From Perkinsus chesapeaki (Eukaryota; Perkinsozoa; Perkinsida; Perkinsidae), in contig JAAPAO010000018.1 of the NCBI GenBank assembly GCA_013115145.1, forward strand, positions 62,001-126,000: DNA of 64,000 bases, written 5' to 3'. The position numbers and the translations under genes were made by a program. Numbering within the stretch: position 1 is the first letter of the stretch; each line of letters starts with the position of its first letter. Below, in pieces: positions 12,400 to 23,615 of this stretch. The notes below the pieces were generated by a model, which was not told the DNA's origin, did no database searches, and saw only the letters and a program-made list of their open reading frames with translations.

Positions 12400-13815
12400 A
12401 TGCAAATCGTTCAAGTTTCCAGAGCGAAAGCGGCTTCCATGTTACCTGATAGTAGTCAATGATGTTATCGGATATCTTCAGAGGACTAAAGTCTAAGACA
12501 GGAGTGCATTAGCTATACGAATCGGAGGCTATTAAGTTATTTCAACTCCTTTGCGATGAGGCCCATCAGCCTTATTCAACTGTGCCCTCGGGCTTAAGTA
12601 GAAAATATACCCCGAATGAAGGAAAAAGAAGAAACGTTATATTTCTTTCTGTAGATTCTCGACGTGGTGCTATTCTCTGACTCAACTTGTGTTGCCACTT
12701 TCAACCTCCTTCCACCTTCCGCACCATTCGTCATTGGACTGATTGGCTTGAGCCTAAAGAACTCTCCCGAATTGGTCTCTCAACGAACAGTTGCCTAAAG
12801 CGGAATTTTCCGGCAGTCCAAATAGCTACAGGCCTCCTTCAATTCCGCCCCCTTAAGAACTGTTTCTTCTACATTCCATAACGGATGTACGCATGAGCCA
12901 TGTGAGTTGTTTGATGATGATGCAACTTTATAGTTTTCAATCGAACACCGATGACTTGGAGGTTAAAGGAGGAGGTCAAAACTAGGGAGTAGCTTTATGT
13001 TTTACATTCAATATTGACTCTATGTAACCAGTGGTCATCATCAACCCTTAGCATGTCTTATAGCGTCACACGATCCACAGCACAGCCAGTGTATCTCTCA
13101 CAATGCTCTTCTGATGCTAAAGTTTGCAATATCAAGGTTACTTTGAGGGTGCTCTGTTCGAGTTGAATTAGACTCACCTCATGAACTCGCACGAATTGAT
13201 CGTTACTACTAATGCCAAGTAAAGCCTGGACTAGTCAGAGGCTGCCCATCATCATACATTGGAACACTTCAACTGCCTTATCTCGAGCACATGAGCATGA
13301 AGCGGCCTATGACGAGATATCTACTTGTGTTGTCCGAGTTCAGCTTCATCAGAACGCTTCAATAACCCCATTGTTTCATCGTTTTTCAACTGCGAGCTCC
13401 AGCATGCTTCAACATCGAGGAGTGAGCCATGTTACGTTGGGTAAATTCAACGAACTTCATAATAATTCTTGGCTCGCGTGAAGCCCCGAGTAGATGAGAG
13501 ATGCCACTAGGTGCAGTGCATGTCACAGAATGGGTCCATAATGGACCGTCCATTGTCCTGTAGAACGCGCGTATAGAACTGTTCGCCTATGGGATAAACC
13601 TAGAGCCTGGACACCTGTATAATCGGAGGGTTAATACTACACAAGCTGTTACGTGGAGGATATCAGCATAGTCCATTAACAAAATCCGTTCACAGGCATA
13701 CAGTCCTCCAAATAAATTTGAGATATTCTCAAATGTTATCATAACTCTACAACGGGATCGAGTTTAAGGCTTATTTTCGTGTACACAAGTGAAGTGTAGG
13801 CCAGAGGAGTAGCAG
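12400..13815. other. Gene-poor stretch
   Basis: Only short, unsupported open frames (the longest is 89 codons, at 13212). I see no domain, RNA gene or strong repeat. Confidence 0.4.
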
Positions 13816-13875
13816 TGGATGATGATGATGAATCATCACCGATGATGAATCATCATTGGTGATGATGATGATGGT
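13816..13875. repeat. GAT/ATC simple repeat with inverted symmetry
   Basis: Runs of GATGATGAT alternate with AATCATCA in a 60-bp block, giving overlapping inverted repeats (for example TGATGATGAATCATCA) that could fold into hairpins. Confidence 0.7.
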
Positions 13876-14208
13876 GCTCTTCGCAATGTGCTGTAAGCAA
13901 TACATAATGTATGACAAATAACAGTGTCAATGAACAATGTCAATGAGTGTCATAGTTGACTATTAAGATACCTGTTAACGGGGTGCACGGCGACGAGAGG
14001 AATCTCTACGATTGACGAACACCACAACGGGACTATACCCGATTGTAAAGAAAGCTTTGCGCAAGCGTAGCTAACGTACAACAATCGATAGACTAACCAG
14101 AAATTGCACAGAAGAGCGCGCCAAGGCTTTTTGGCTCTGGACACGGCTCCTTGTGCCTCTCTAACAATACCCATAAATCCAACATACAAAGAATCTCACC
14201 GTAGTGAA

Positions 14209-14718
14209 CTACAGAAAGCAATACCACGTGGACTGTGATTGTCCTTCTCCGGTATGAAATAAGTTAACCGAGAGTTCGCCGCCTAATCTCAGCTCAAGTC
14301 GACGTTCTCCAGGAACGTTGCGCACAATGCCCATGAAACGCTCTGGGTCCCACGAGCTTACTACATAAAAGGGATTGCTTTGCTGCACAGAACTTGCCAC
14401 GGCTTGCCGAAATCTTTCACGGTAAAGACGACCTTCTGGCACATTCGTCCATACAAGACGGAAGACCTCGATACTATCTTGAGAGTATCGAATGCGCGCG
14501 GTGATTGGTGAAGCTCCCGGCCCATAAGGAATCAGAGACAGATCAACCTCGTCGCCGGTACGAAAGCTCATTTCGAACTTCATGGTGGGTCCTTCAGTCA
14601 AGCCAAAGTCAGCGTAGTGGAAGAACCCTACAAAGGTTTGCCCCTCGAGGATTGCGTTGACCGTAGGCAGCAACAGCGATGGAGAGAATGCCGCAATGAT
14701 CAAGGAGAATGCGAACAT
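14209..14718 (-). CDS. Small secreted protein of unknown function
   Basis: A single-exon frame of 169 codons. It opens with a signal peptide (MFAFSLIIAAFSPSLLLPTVNA) and a likely cleavage after NA. The mature part is beta-rich, with alternating charged and hydrophobic residues (KFEMSFRTGDEVDLSLIPYG, then RRLELRLGGELSVNLF) and few cysteines. I recognise no family. Its size and style resemble the secreted protein at 33322-34122, though similarity is not clear by eye. An 11-copy 39-bp tandem array begins 84 bp upstream of the ATG, so it lies in the promoter or 5' leader. A downstream exon cannot be ruled out. Confidence 0.6.
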   Translation of the reverse strand: MFAFSLIIAAFSPSLLLPTVNAILEGQTFVGFFHYADFGLTEGPTMKFEMSFRTGDEVDLSLIPYGPGASPITARIRYSQDSIEVFRLVWTNVPEGRLYRERFRQAVASSVQQSNPFYVVSSWDPERFMGIVRNVPGERRLELRLGGELSVNLFHTGEGQSQSTWYCFL

Positions 14719-14801
14719 TTCGAAAGCAACAGTAGAAGTGTCGTGTGATACCGATGTGCTTAGCTTTTGGCCGCACGCTATGTGAACATCCGGGTGCGTG
14801 A

Positions 14802-15237
14802 TGCTCTAGTTGGCTGACATTAAAATCCATTTAGAGAGTCAGCTCTAGTTGGCTGACATTAAAATTCATTTAGAGAGTCAGCTCTAGTTGGCTGACATAA
14901 AATTTTATTCAGAGAGTCAGCTCTAGTTGGCTGACATTAAAATTCACTCAGAGAGTCAGCTCTAGTTGGCTGACATAAAATTTTATTTAGAGAGTCAGCT
15001 CTAGTGGGCTGACATGAAATTTTATTTCAAGAGTCAGCTCTAGTTGGCTGACATTAAAATCCACTTAGAGAGTCAGCTCTAGTTGGCTGACATTAAAATC
15101 CATTTAGAGAGTCAGCTCTAGTTGGCTGACATAAAATTTTATTTAGAGAGTCAGCTCTAGTTGGCTGACATTAAAATCCATTTAGAGAGTCAGCTCTAGT
15201 TGGCTGACATTAAAATCCATTTAGAGAGTCAGCTCTC
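14802..15237. repeat. 39-bp tandem array, 11 copies
   Basis: Unit starts fall exactly every 39 bp at 14802, 14841, 14880 and so on to 15192, with a partial copy at 15231 and no indels. Two sequence types occur: one with CATTAAAATCCATTTAG (copies 1, 7, 8, 10, 11, and 2 and 4 with changes), one with CATAAAATTTTATTTAG (3, 5, 9, and 6 changed). Every junction holds an inverted repeat GTCAGC-8 nt-GCTGAC. The array lies just upstream of the secreted-protein gene at 14718. Confidence 0.95.
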
Positions 15238-15459
15238 ATTCTCTGCTTTGTTCATTTTATCAATAATATCATTAATAACAAAGTTCTACTTTCCTCATTT
15301 CCATCGATGAGCAACGACCTTAACAGAAGACAAAGGGCCAGGCTTAGTCGGGACCGATGGGTAATATAGCCTCAGCAAAGATGAGGCTTACTAACTTCGG
15401 TATTCCAAGTTGTACTTCTAATTAGATTGCTCATCATAGTGCCGTTCAAAACAATATGC

Positions 15460-17175
15460 AGGAGCATATCTCCGCCCTCCAAAGGCAGGTTGCGGAACTC
15501 ATTTCTGACGTTGTTCGCAAAGACTCGGAAATACATTGGCTGGTGAGCAGCAAATTTCCCATTGCCGTGACTTCATAATCATTTGTTGATGTGAATATTT
15601 CTGGCTTTCAGGTAAACACTGTTCGTGATCAAGCCCACATTACCGATAATCTACATGACCACGAAAAAACTTCTACTACTGACATTCTGGAGGAAAAGGA
15701 CAGCGTGAGGAAGAATGCCGAGACTCAGACTACGAATACGAATACGAGTGCCACTCAGCACACTGCAGGCGCTCAGTACTACTCAGTACGTACGATAACG
15801 CGATCTTTCTACTGTAGCGCTCACACCCAGACAGAGACAAAGCTTTCTCAACAAGAGTCTGGCGTTCAGACAGAAAAGGATCATCAATGCAATATTGGTA
15901 CTCAGACGCTCGAAAGTAATATCGGGCTAAGAGCCCTTAGTGAGTCCCCTCACCTACTCTGATGATGCAATATAGGAATAAATGTTGATAGCACAAATAG
16001 AGAAAATAGGAGCACGTTGGAGCGGCTTTCTCACGAGCTCGCTGAAGCAAAGGTAACACCTCAAAAGAGTGTATTATGTAGCTCTGTATTTAAGGGCCAG
16101 ATCAAGCAAATGGCTGAGTCGCAAGAAAATACATTCGAGTATGCTAGGTCTCTGTTGGTAAGTTGGCACAGGGCACTCTCTGTGGTTTATCTAGTACACC
16201 GTGTTACATGAGTTCCATACCTTATTGACCTTAATGTCAGAGAACTGCACAGCAAAACCACAAGGATATGATCGACGATTTGAAGGGCGATCACAAACGA
16301 AAAGAAGATGAATTTCGGAAGGAGATCGATCGCATGCGTAGCGAATACGAGGCTAAGATAAGAAATAAGGTGAGTCTGAGTCTGTGACAGTCTACCATGG
16401 ACGGAAGGTTTGTGAGCATGGGTCGGGTCTGTATTTCGTCTTCCCTCAGGAAGTGCTGTTGATGAATCATGTTACCCATCATCGCAACAAACCCGAGGCC
16501 CCAGGTAGCAGGGAACCAGAGGCCCCACGTAGCAGGGAACCAGAGGCTCCACGTAGCGGGGAAGCCCAGGCCTCACGTAGCAGGGAACTAGAGATCCAAC
16601 CTAGCAAGGAACCAGAGGCCCAACCTAGCAGGGAACCAGAGGCCCAACCTAGGGAATCGCCCCCGGCACCAGAACTGCTGGTAGTACCAATATGGTATCT
16701 TTTTGGCAAAAAGGTTTTGCAGCTATCCGTATATCCTATATCCATGGTACGTCGCATCGTTAAGTCATTTCAGGGGAATGTCGTCCACCTTGGATGCGTC
16801 TCGTGTTGTACCATTGAACAGGAAGGGCGCCGAGGAATCCTATTCAATAACACTTCTCAGTTTAGTAAGAAGAGCGTTCTTATCACGTTTCCAGGGAGCA
16901 ATAAGAATTATGAGGTCATTCTGGAAGCGAAACAGTCCAGAGTGTTTCATTTGACTGCTGACTTTCATAGTATGAAAGAAGCTTATCTTACATCTGAAAT
17001 TGGTGAGCCCAAAGTCTTGCCATTCCTATGGAGAAGCCTCCCTCGCTTCGAAGACCACATACGCACTACGCGAACGCCCCACGCCAAATCGTCAGCGAAG
17101 TCCGATGAGCCCCCGAAGAAGAAGGCCAAAATGTCGACACCCGTTCGGCAATCCCGAAGACTGCAGAATCATTGA
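15460..17175 (+). CDS. Coiled-coil protein with TQT motif ladder and basic tail
   Basis: Multi-exon. The first visible exon (about 15430-15543) reads MQEHISALQRQVAELISDVV and ends at a GTGAGC donor. The next (from 15612) holds three TQT motifs and one VQT: AETQTT, AHTQTE, GVQTEK and GTQTLE. The frame then leads to coiled-coil exons at about 15985-16157 (LERLSHELAEAK) and 16240-16370 (DDLKGDHKRKEDEFRKEIDR). The last part has seven 8-residue EPEAPRSR-type repeats, a globular-looking region and a basic end (PPKKKAKMSTPVRQSRR), a likely nuclear signal. TQT clusters next to coiled coils are the pattern of dynein light chain LC8 partners. No orthologue recognised; exon edges are approximate. Confidence 0.55.
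16495..16656 (+). repeat. 24-bp coding tandem repeat
   Basis: Seven units of the type GAGGCCCCACGTAGCAGGGA plus 4 nt, in frame, giving EAPRSREP-like octapeptides that drift to EAQPSREP. Confidence 0.85.
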
Positions 17176-17739
17176 CAATCAATCACTGATTTGGAACCAG
17201 ACAATTCCGGAAGTTATTATGCCTTCAGCATGCGCCTAGCTCCTTCGGTGCTGACCGGTCTCCAATTTCAGCAGACATGCAGTCGTTTCTTGTGCTCGTT
17301 TCTTGTGCTCGTTTCTTACTGGAATTTGAACCCGAAGTTTTGCGTTGATCGTGTCAATAGGGATGTATCGCACGGCAGGTTTTTCGAGGGACCCATGACA
17401 TGGGTATCGATCAGTTGTGATCGTGTAGACTCCACGTTGTAGAGTGGTTACGAACTGTTAAAACGTTCCGTTCATTCTCAGTGACTCATTGCCAATGAGT
17501 CATTGATAGATGGAGGCAGAATGATCAAGTTACTCACTGTGACTCACAGTCTGTGAGTAGAACAGACAATATAGTAAGGAAAACCTGCCTGGGACAGTGA
17601 CTCACAGAGGGCGAGCAATAAGTATACTAGCATAATCGTAACTATAATCAGGTAGACTACTGAGTGCAATCGGGAATACCTTAAGATATACAGACCGGAA
17701 ATGAGACCACGCTCGCGTTAACGGAGCGAAGTTTGACAG
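17176..17739. promoter_or_regulatory. Palindrome-rich upstream region of the MULE-like gene
   Basis: Contains TGACTCATTG-C-CAATGAGTCA (17482-17502, a perfect 10-bp inverted repeat), the nested palindrome TACTCACTGTGACTCACAGT with its continuation to 17559, and another AGTGACTCACAG near 17596. The shared TGACTCA/GTGACTCAC core suggests a bZIP-type site cluster or remnants of element ends. No gene. Confidence 0.5.
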
Positions 17740-20700
17740 ATGTACGAGCGTCATCCATCAGAGTTTTTTTCGTTACACACTTCGAACATGTATTACCCGA
17801 GACGTGAATGGCAGCAAGTCAAGACGTACGACATTCAGGGCGAAGAATCTGACCCTTTTTGGGATGCCTTGGTCCACTACATGCCGGACTATTCGTGTAA
17901 AAAGCAGTACGTGCCATCTAATCCGAACGAAATAAGATGGGAGTGTGCTGAGCATGTGGAATGTGACAAGAAAATCAGAATAGTCAAGGATGGGGCGCAA
18001 ATGAAGATATCGGTGTCTGGTAACACATTTGGAAAAGCCTTCTACTACACAACGTCCTTCATAGGTCAGGACACGGGAGAGCCTCGGGACTTGGAGCGTC
18101 TAAGGTTGCCACCACACATCGAGCAGTACATCCTGAATGCTGCGTCTAGAGGAGAAAACGCCTCGCATGTTTTGGCGCATGCGACACATAAATACCCAGC
18201 ATTCGAGGAAAGGTTGACACAATCAAGGGTACGTACATTGCTGCGCTATCTATTTTAGGCCAATATCCTGAGTTCCTTTTTACAGGTGCAGAACCTGATA
18301 TCATCTTTTCGGACGAGACGCGATGGAATTCCACGGGTTGCTAACTTGTTCGAGCTTGATAGCGCATTTGCTGACTATCGAATTACTCCGGCCACCCTGG
18401 AAAGTGTGAAGGACAATCGTTCGTTGCCGAGCAAGATTGTTCATCTGGGAACGAACTTCGAATCTTCGAGTTTCGTTTGCGCTTTGTCCAGCACAGGTAG
18501 GCTCTTCTCACGAGTTTATAATGTCATCTTGGAATGAGCAGGTCATGATGGCCCCAACTCGACTTTAGAGTGTAGTTTCTCCTTGTTAGATATGCTCGTA
18601 TCCCTTAAGTGGTTTCTAGACTCATGCAGTGACGGGTTCCCATTATACATGGATGCGCAGCAGAAAGTTATTCGTGGCAAGCCGAAGCTCGTGTGGATGG
18701 GAAGCTCGCGGACACGGTACTGGTAAATTGAATTTATAAATCTTGTTCGTTCCTACTAGGAGTTTCCTAATTGGAGGCCAGCTGTGAATTTCTTGCAGGT
18801 ATGACAATAGAAGAAAGAAGTATACCCACTCGTTCGTTCCGTTCCTTTGGGCAATTGTCCCGGAAGAATCCGCAGCGGTATACAGTTTCATGCTAGAGAA
18901 ACTGGATGAGCTGGTGCAAGCGCTTTCGAGCGATGAGAAAACACTCTCGGATGTTATCAACCTCTGTGTGCATGACGCTCATCTAGGGGCGATCAGCGCG
19001 TGTGAGGAAAAGCTTCCCGAAATTCGCAACGGTAAGCTGTCCGTGCTCAGGAGCATTTTTCTTCCGTTTATGTGCATACCTATTGCCGGTTCGCACGGCT
19101 AGTCTTTCTACCGCCTGATTATCAGTATTTGCGATGAGACTCAGTGCCGACTTCTCTCAGCTCGATGCTTTTACCATTTTTCGAAGAACATCCGAGACAA
19201 TAAAAAGAAGCTAGGACCAGCGTTTGACCAGGTAACCACTAACTACAGTCCGTGATCGCAGTCCGACCCGTCTACATAGTCGTATTAGGATTTTACACAT
19301 TAGGTTGAGAAATGTATATTCCCGTTACATATTTCGAGTACTGATGAGTTATTCCGATTGCTTGCCGATGCGTTGATTCATGAAGCACATGCGGAGTCGG
19401 AAGAAGCTGGCGTATACCTCGAAAGTACTTTGGACACTGACAGATTCGGCTATCCGAATATAGCTATAACAGCCAAAGGACTTCGGGGTAACCAGGTAAG
19501 AATGCGAAGTTGGAGATGCCAACTTGGCATGACCTGTGAATCACAGGCTGTGATAGTATCACAGTGATACTCTAAGCAAGTTCAGGTTCTGAACAACATT
19601 GTTGAGTCGATGAACTCTATTATGTCTAAAGCACTCGATGGCGAAAGTTTCGATGTCATGATATTCGTCAGAGAGGCGATTCTGGTAGACACTGTCAATG
19701 GCGCTTTAGCGAAATGCGCTGAACGTAGCTTTGTTCTACCTGATTCTGCCATGGCAGATAATGGAGTCCATACGCAAATCTAGTCCGCAGTGTTTCGTAA
19801 GACGGCCAACGCCAGTGATAATGAGGGAATATCATCCAGAAATGCGACAGCTCGGCACATCAATGTTTAATCGGGAGGAGTTTAAAGAAGTAGTTTCCCT
19901 CCGTGGATATGTTATCTCTACTATTGCCGTATTCCGGACTCATTTACTATGAAGGACTGTGAATTGGATCATCCTTTTTCTGTCAGGTCACAGACCTGGT
20001 CTCAGATAGAATAGACCTTGGCGAAGACACACGCTGCTTTTTATTCCCGGCCCATAGGACTGGTGCTACGGCGGCCACACCTTTCACAGCAGAACGCATC
20101 AGTGAATTTTTGGACGGGACGTTATTAGGCGAGTTTCAGGAAGGTAACTATGTGCTGTTACCTCATTTATCTAGTACTCCTTGTCTCAATTCCTTATTCT
20201 ATCCATTTCTAACTACTGCTCAGGTGCAGAAGAACTCGGAGTCGTTGACCTTCTGAAGACGTATTACTGCTATCATCTGGTAACCATTGCTCGCCCGAGC
20301 GCGCAAGCAGTGGTCGTGGCCTGCACCTGCAAAGAAAACAGGGATTGGTCATTGTGCAAGCATACCTACTGCGCTGAAGTTTGTGTGGGAAGCCAACTGA
20401 AGTAAAGAAAGGTTCAACGCGTTTCTCGGTATTAAAGACTTTTGCTACCTTTACCTCCAGATTCGCACCAGGGCAGCACCGAATCCCAACTATAAGGCGT
20501 GGCCGTCGCTCCACCAAGAGAAGAGGGCCATTAGAGCGTACATATTCGGGGATCTCTGCTCCTTCATCCGAAGCTCCAAGTACATCTCCGACAAGGGCTA
20601 GACCTGCAAGCTCCACCCCCATCATTTCCCAAAACATCGAGTGGGAGACATTGGGTGACATAGCTAATAATGACAGCGGAGTCGAGCCAACTTGTCAAAG

Positions 20701-21025
20701 CAATGAGAGTATTCATCGTCTTGCACCAGAAAATGATGATCTGACTTGGGAACTTTCAAATAGCTTCGAAGTGGCGAGGAGCTCAGGTGCGGTAGTACAA
20801 GACTGCAGCGAGGACGAGCTCAGTGACTCCATTGCAAGTACAGAGATCGTCTCTCCGCTGGAATCTCGATCTTCTTCGAGCAAGTCACATCGAGCAGATA
20901 ACCCAGAATCTCCCCGCCGAGTATCAAGGCGAGTGACATTCTCATCCTCCCCTACTCACTCGAATCAAGATGAATCACTTGATCCCTTATCTAATCTTCG
21001 TTGGGAGAATTTACATGAACTCTAA
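17740..21025 (+). CDS. MULE transposase-like protein with SWIM zinc finger, multi-exon
   Basis: Exons recognised: 17740-18229, 18286-18496, 18541-18725, about 18797-19038, about 19135-19231, about 19302-19495, about 19587-19720 and later pieces to 21025. The N-terminal exon has a Cys/His patch typical of MULE DNA-binding regions. Core motifs follow: HSFVPFLWAIVPEESAAVYS, then CDETQC...ARCFYHFSKNIRDNKKKLG (the C-x-x-H helix after the second acidic residue), and late a SWIM finger (ACTCKENRDWSLCKH). The tail is Ser/Pro/Arg-rich. Several introns are 44-57 nt with clean GT-AG ends, so this is a spliced gene rather than a bare element, suggesting domestication. Some junctions (near 19038-19135, 19720-19790 and 20375) do not resolve, so partial decay is possible. 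Confidence 0.65.
19525..19575. repeat. Chain of short palindromes inside a MULE-like gene intron
   Basis: Consecutive perfect inverted repeats: CCTGTGA-A-TCACAGG, TGTGATA-G-TATCACA and GTATCAC-A-GTGATAC, overlapping end to end within one intron (about 19496-19586). Confidence 0.75.
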
Positions 21026-21456
21026 TTGTACCAGTTCCGTTTCGTTCCGGAAAGACCTGTTGGTAAGTTTTTAGACTAGAGTTGACTTTCTGGTAAATTT
21101 TGGTACCTGCGGTCAACATAAACTATGTAAGTTTCACAATATTCGAGCTGTACTCATGGAATTCAATCGTGACTGTTTCATAGACTTTCCCCATAAAGCT
21201 TCTGTGTTGAGTATGTAGTCGAATAAATTCGTCATATCTGCGTCAGGGTTGCGGTTGGCCCCAAGGTATGAAGTGACCTCAGAATTGCAAGTTCACCTCA
21301 GTTTAGACTTCATAACCTAAAGCTACCATTGGATAACTCAGGATTAGTAAGTCACATCACATTAGCAGGATCACCTCATACTTACGCTTCCACCTCAGCC
21401 TACCTCATTCACCTCAGTTTAACAAATCCACCTCACTTTAGCCTGTTCCCCCCCTC
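21026..21456. other. Intergenic stretch with a CACCTCA cluster
   Basis: No gene. Between about 21290 and 21440 the heptamer CACCTCA recurs six times, twice within the longer word TTCACCTCAGTTTA. Confidence 0.5.
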
Positions 21457-21541
21457 ATAGCAAAGGTGGTGGTAAGGGGGGCGGTGGTAAAGGGCACAGC
21501 AAAGGAGGGAGAGGAGGAAAAGGTAAAGGAAGATGGTGATG
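21457..21541 (+). repeat. Gly/Lys-rich coding tail, copy 2
   Basis: Near-identical to 12308-12396 including the TGA, but with no coding-like sequence in front of it. A displaced gene or element fragment. Confidence 0.85.
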
Positions 21542-21898
21542 CCTTAAAGCATCGACGTTCCAACTGTTTTCTGGTGCAGATGAAACTCTTGAGTTACTAG
21601 CAGTCAATTACGTTCATCGTAGTAATGGCGAGATTGCACCTGCCCAACGCTGAGCAGGCTGCAGCACCCATTAGCTGAGGGATACGTACGACGATAAGCA
21701 GACGATGCAGCAGAGATACGTTCGTAAGGAATGCCTCCTCACTTGCTTGGCCCTTTATTGCAACTACATAATAAGGTGTAACCCTACTTCCTCGTCTTTC
21801 GACCTTTCACTTGTGTTGGCATCACGGTGGCACCGGAGGGAGCTAAATAGACTCGCAGAGCTAATAGCCGATCCTACCACCAGCGGCAGCAGCTTTCC

Positions 21899-23615
21899 AT
21901 GATTTGCCTCCTCCTTCCTCTGGTCCATCTGGGCCTCTCTATAGTCTCCTCCCAGCCTCCCTCCGATTGCCTTCGCATAGGCAGCTTATCCGAGACCAGT
22001 GATTCACGAATGTTTGAACTGCCCCATAGATTCGATGAGGTCGGCCTTCAACCATATCCACATTTCGCCAGGTTGTATCAGATCCGGACTGGCAATAGTA
22101 GCAATATAACAAGCTCTAGCAACTGTGGCATGCATTTCACTGTCGGAGACACCCTCTGCATCGGAGCGAGAGAGCTCACCGTGAGCGCCGCCGCCGCCAC
22201 CGTGGCATCGGTGAAAGATAGGTTAAATGAGGCTGCTCAGGTTCGCCGTAAGTGGGGCCTTGTTATACAACTCGGAAGCGATCATCGTGCTTATCTCGGT
22301 CAAAACTTCACTTGGGGAACTTGTCAACTTAATGATGAGGATGGCCGCCGACAACGGAGAGTTCTCATGCAAGGCCTGCACCATGATAGCCGACTTTATC
22401 TAGACGGCACTGGACAAAGGCAGGCTTCAGACGGTACCGAAGTCCACGCGTCTGTTTGCCATGGCAGGTTACTGGTGACCCATCCTTCAAAGCGTTTGGT
22501 CTATCTCTACCATTCGATACCATCTCACTTCACTCACGCTGGCAACAGGAAGCGTGTTGACGTACGAAATCTGCAAGCTTATCAAGCTTATCGCTGCCCA
22601 GGTTGTCGCCGGTGAAGACGGCAAGCTCCTGTACCCCTCTGACATAGCACTTCTCGAATTTAACGGTGTCACCAGCACTGGCCAGCCTGGTGCACGAGCT
22701 CCATGTGATTACTACTGAGAGTCTTTCAGGTCGTTACTATGGCTACGTAGTCGTCTGTGATATGCACGCTCATCGCGTTGTCCTCTATCCTCCGCCTGGC
22801 ACAGCATCTCCAGCTAGCATGGCTCGAGTAATAGCCGGATCAAGTAGGCACCCTTGGCTCTGTATCGTCATACCGAGTCAGCAGGCGGCGGTCTTCCCGG
22901 TGCTGATCTTTCATCACTAAACAGCCCCAATGCGATTGCCATTGATCCCGATGCTCCCCTCTCTGAACTTCCCTACTCTAGCCTGTTCATCTCTGATTCC
23001 GGCAACGATCGAATAGTCCGCTGGAGGTTCGGTGCTGTACGCGGAGAGATAGTAGCGTTCACCAATGCTCGTGATTTGCTCCTTCGACCCTCTGGCTTGT
23101 TCGTGGCAACCTCCACTGAAGTACTACTGCTACAAGGCAGGTCCTCTGACACCTGCCCTGTTCTTTCATCTCTGATGAACCAATTTGGGAATGACCAATG
23201 CACGGCCGTTGACCAGAAAGCCGAAACTTCTTCGACCTCTCTGGCTCCCCTGAGGTTATCCATCAACGTTGAGAGCTACCCCCGTCATCTCCTCCGGGAA
23301 AACCGCACTAAACTCGCTCCGACTGTGACCTCTGTCGACGCCGAAGCAAGTGAGGTCTACACATTCGCCGCGCCCGGAAAAGTATCCTTCGGGCAATCTC
23401 CAGATAGCCTTGTTATTGTCAGCGATGGTGGTAACGATACCTCCCTGGGATGGGTCAACATCGATACCGAGTTATCATTTTCGTGTGGCGGTTGTTCTGC
23501 GCTTGTTGTGAATGCAGAAGTCTATAGTAAAGACTGCACCATGTTCTCAATACAACCTGCAAGTGGTGAGCTTGTGGAGTGGCATAACCATGATTGTGTC
23601 TCAAGAAAGGACTGA
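21899..23615 (+). CDS. Secreted NHL-repeat protein
   Basis: Exons 21899-22561, 22602-22689, 22730-22843 and 22882-23615, separated by introns of 40, 40 and 38 nt, all GT-AG and frame-checked (533 codons including the stop). It opens with a signal peptide (MICLLLPLVHLGLSIVSSQ). NHL-type beta-propeller blades are seen in YYGYVVVCDMHAHRVVLYPP, followed by ARVIAGS, and in NSPNAIAIDPD followed by LFISDSGNDRIVRW. NHL propellers bind proteins or carbohydrates; a secreted one suggests a role outside the cell or in the secretory pathway. Several cysteines lie in the C-terminal part. An upstream exon cannot be excluded. Confidence 0.75.

Noticed and set aside
13212-13481. 89-codon plus-strand frame.
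   Set aside because: No domain, signal or splice context; length is expected by chance.
14802-15237. CRISPR-like array.
   Set aside because: The 39-bp units are contiguous with no unique spacers, in eukaryotic DNA.
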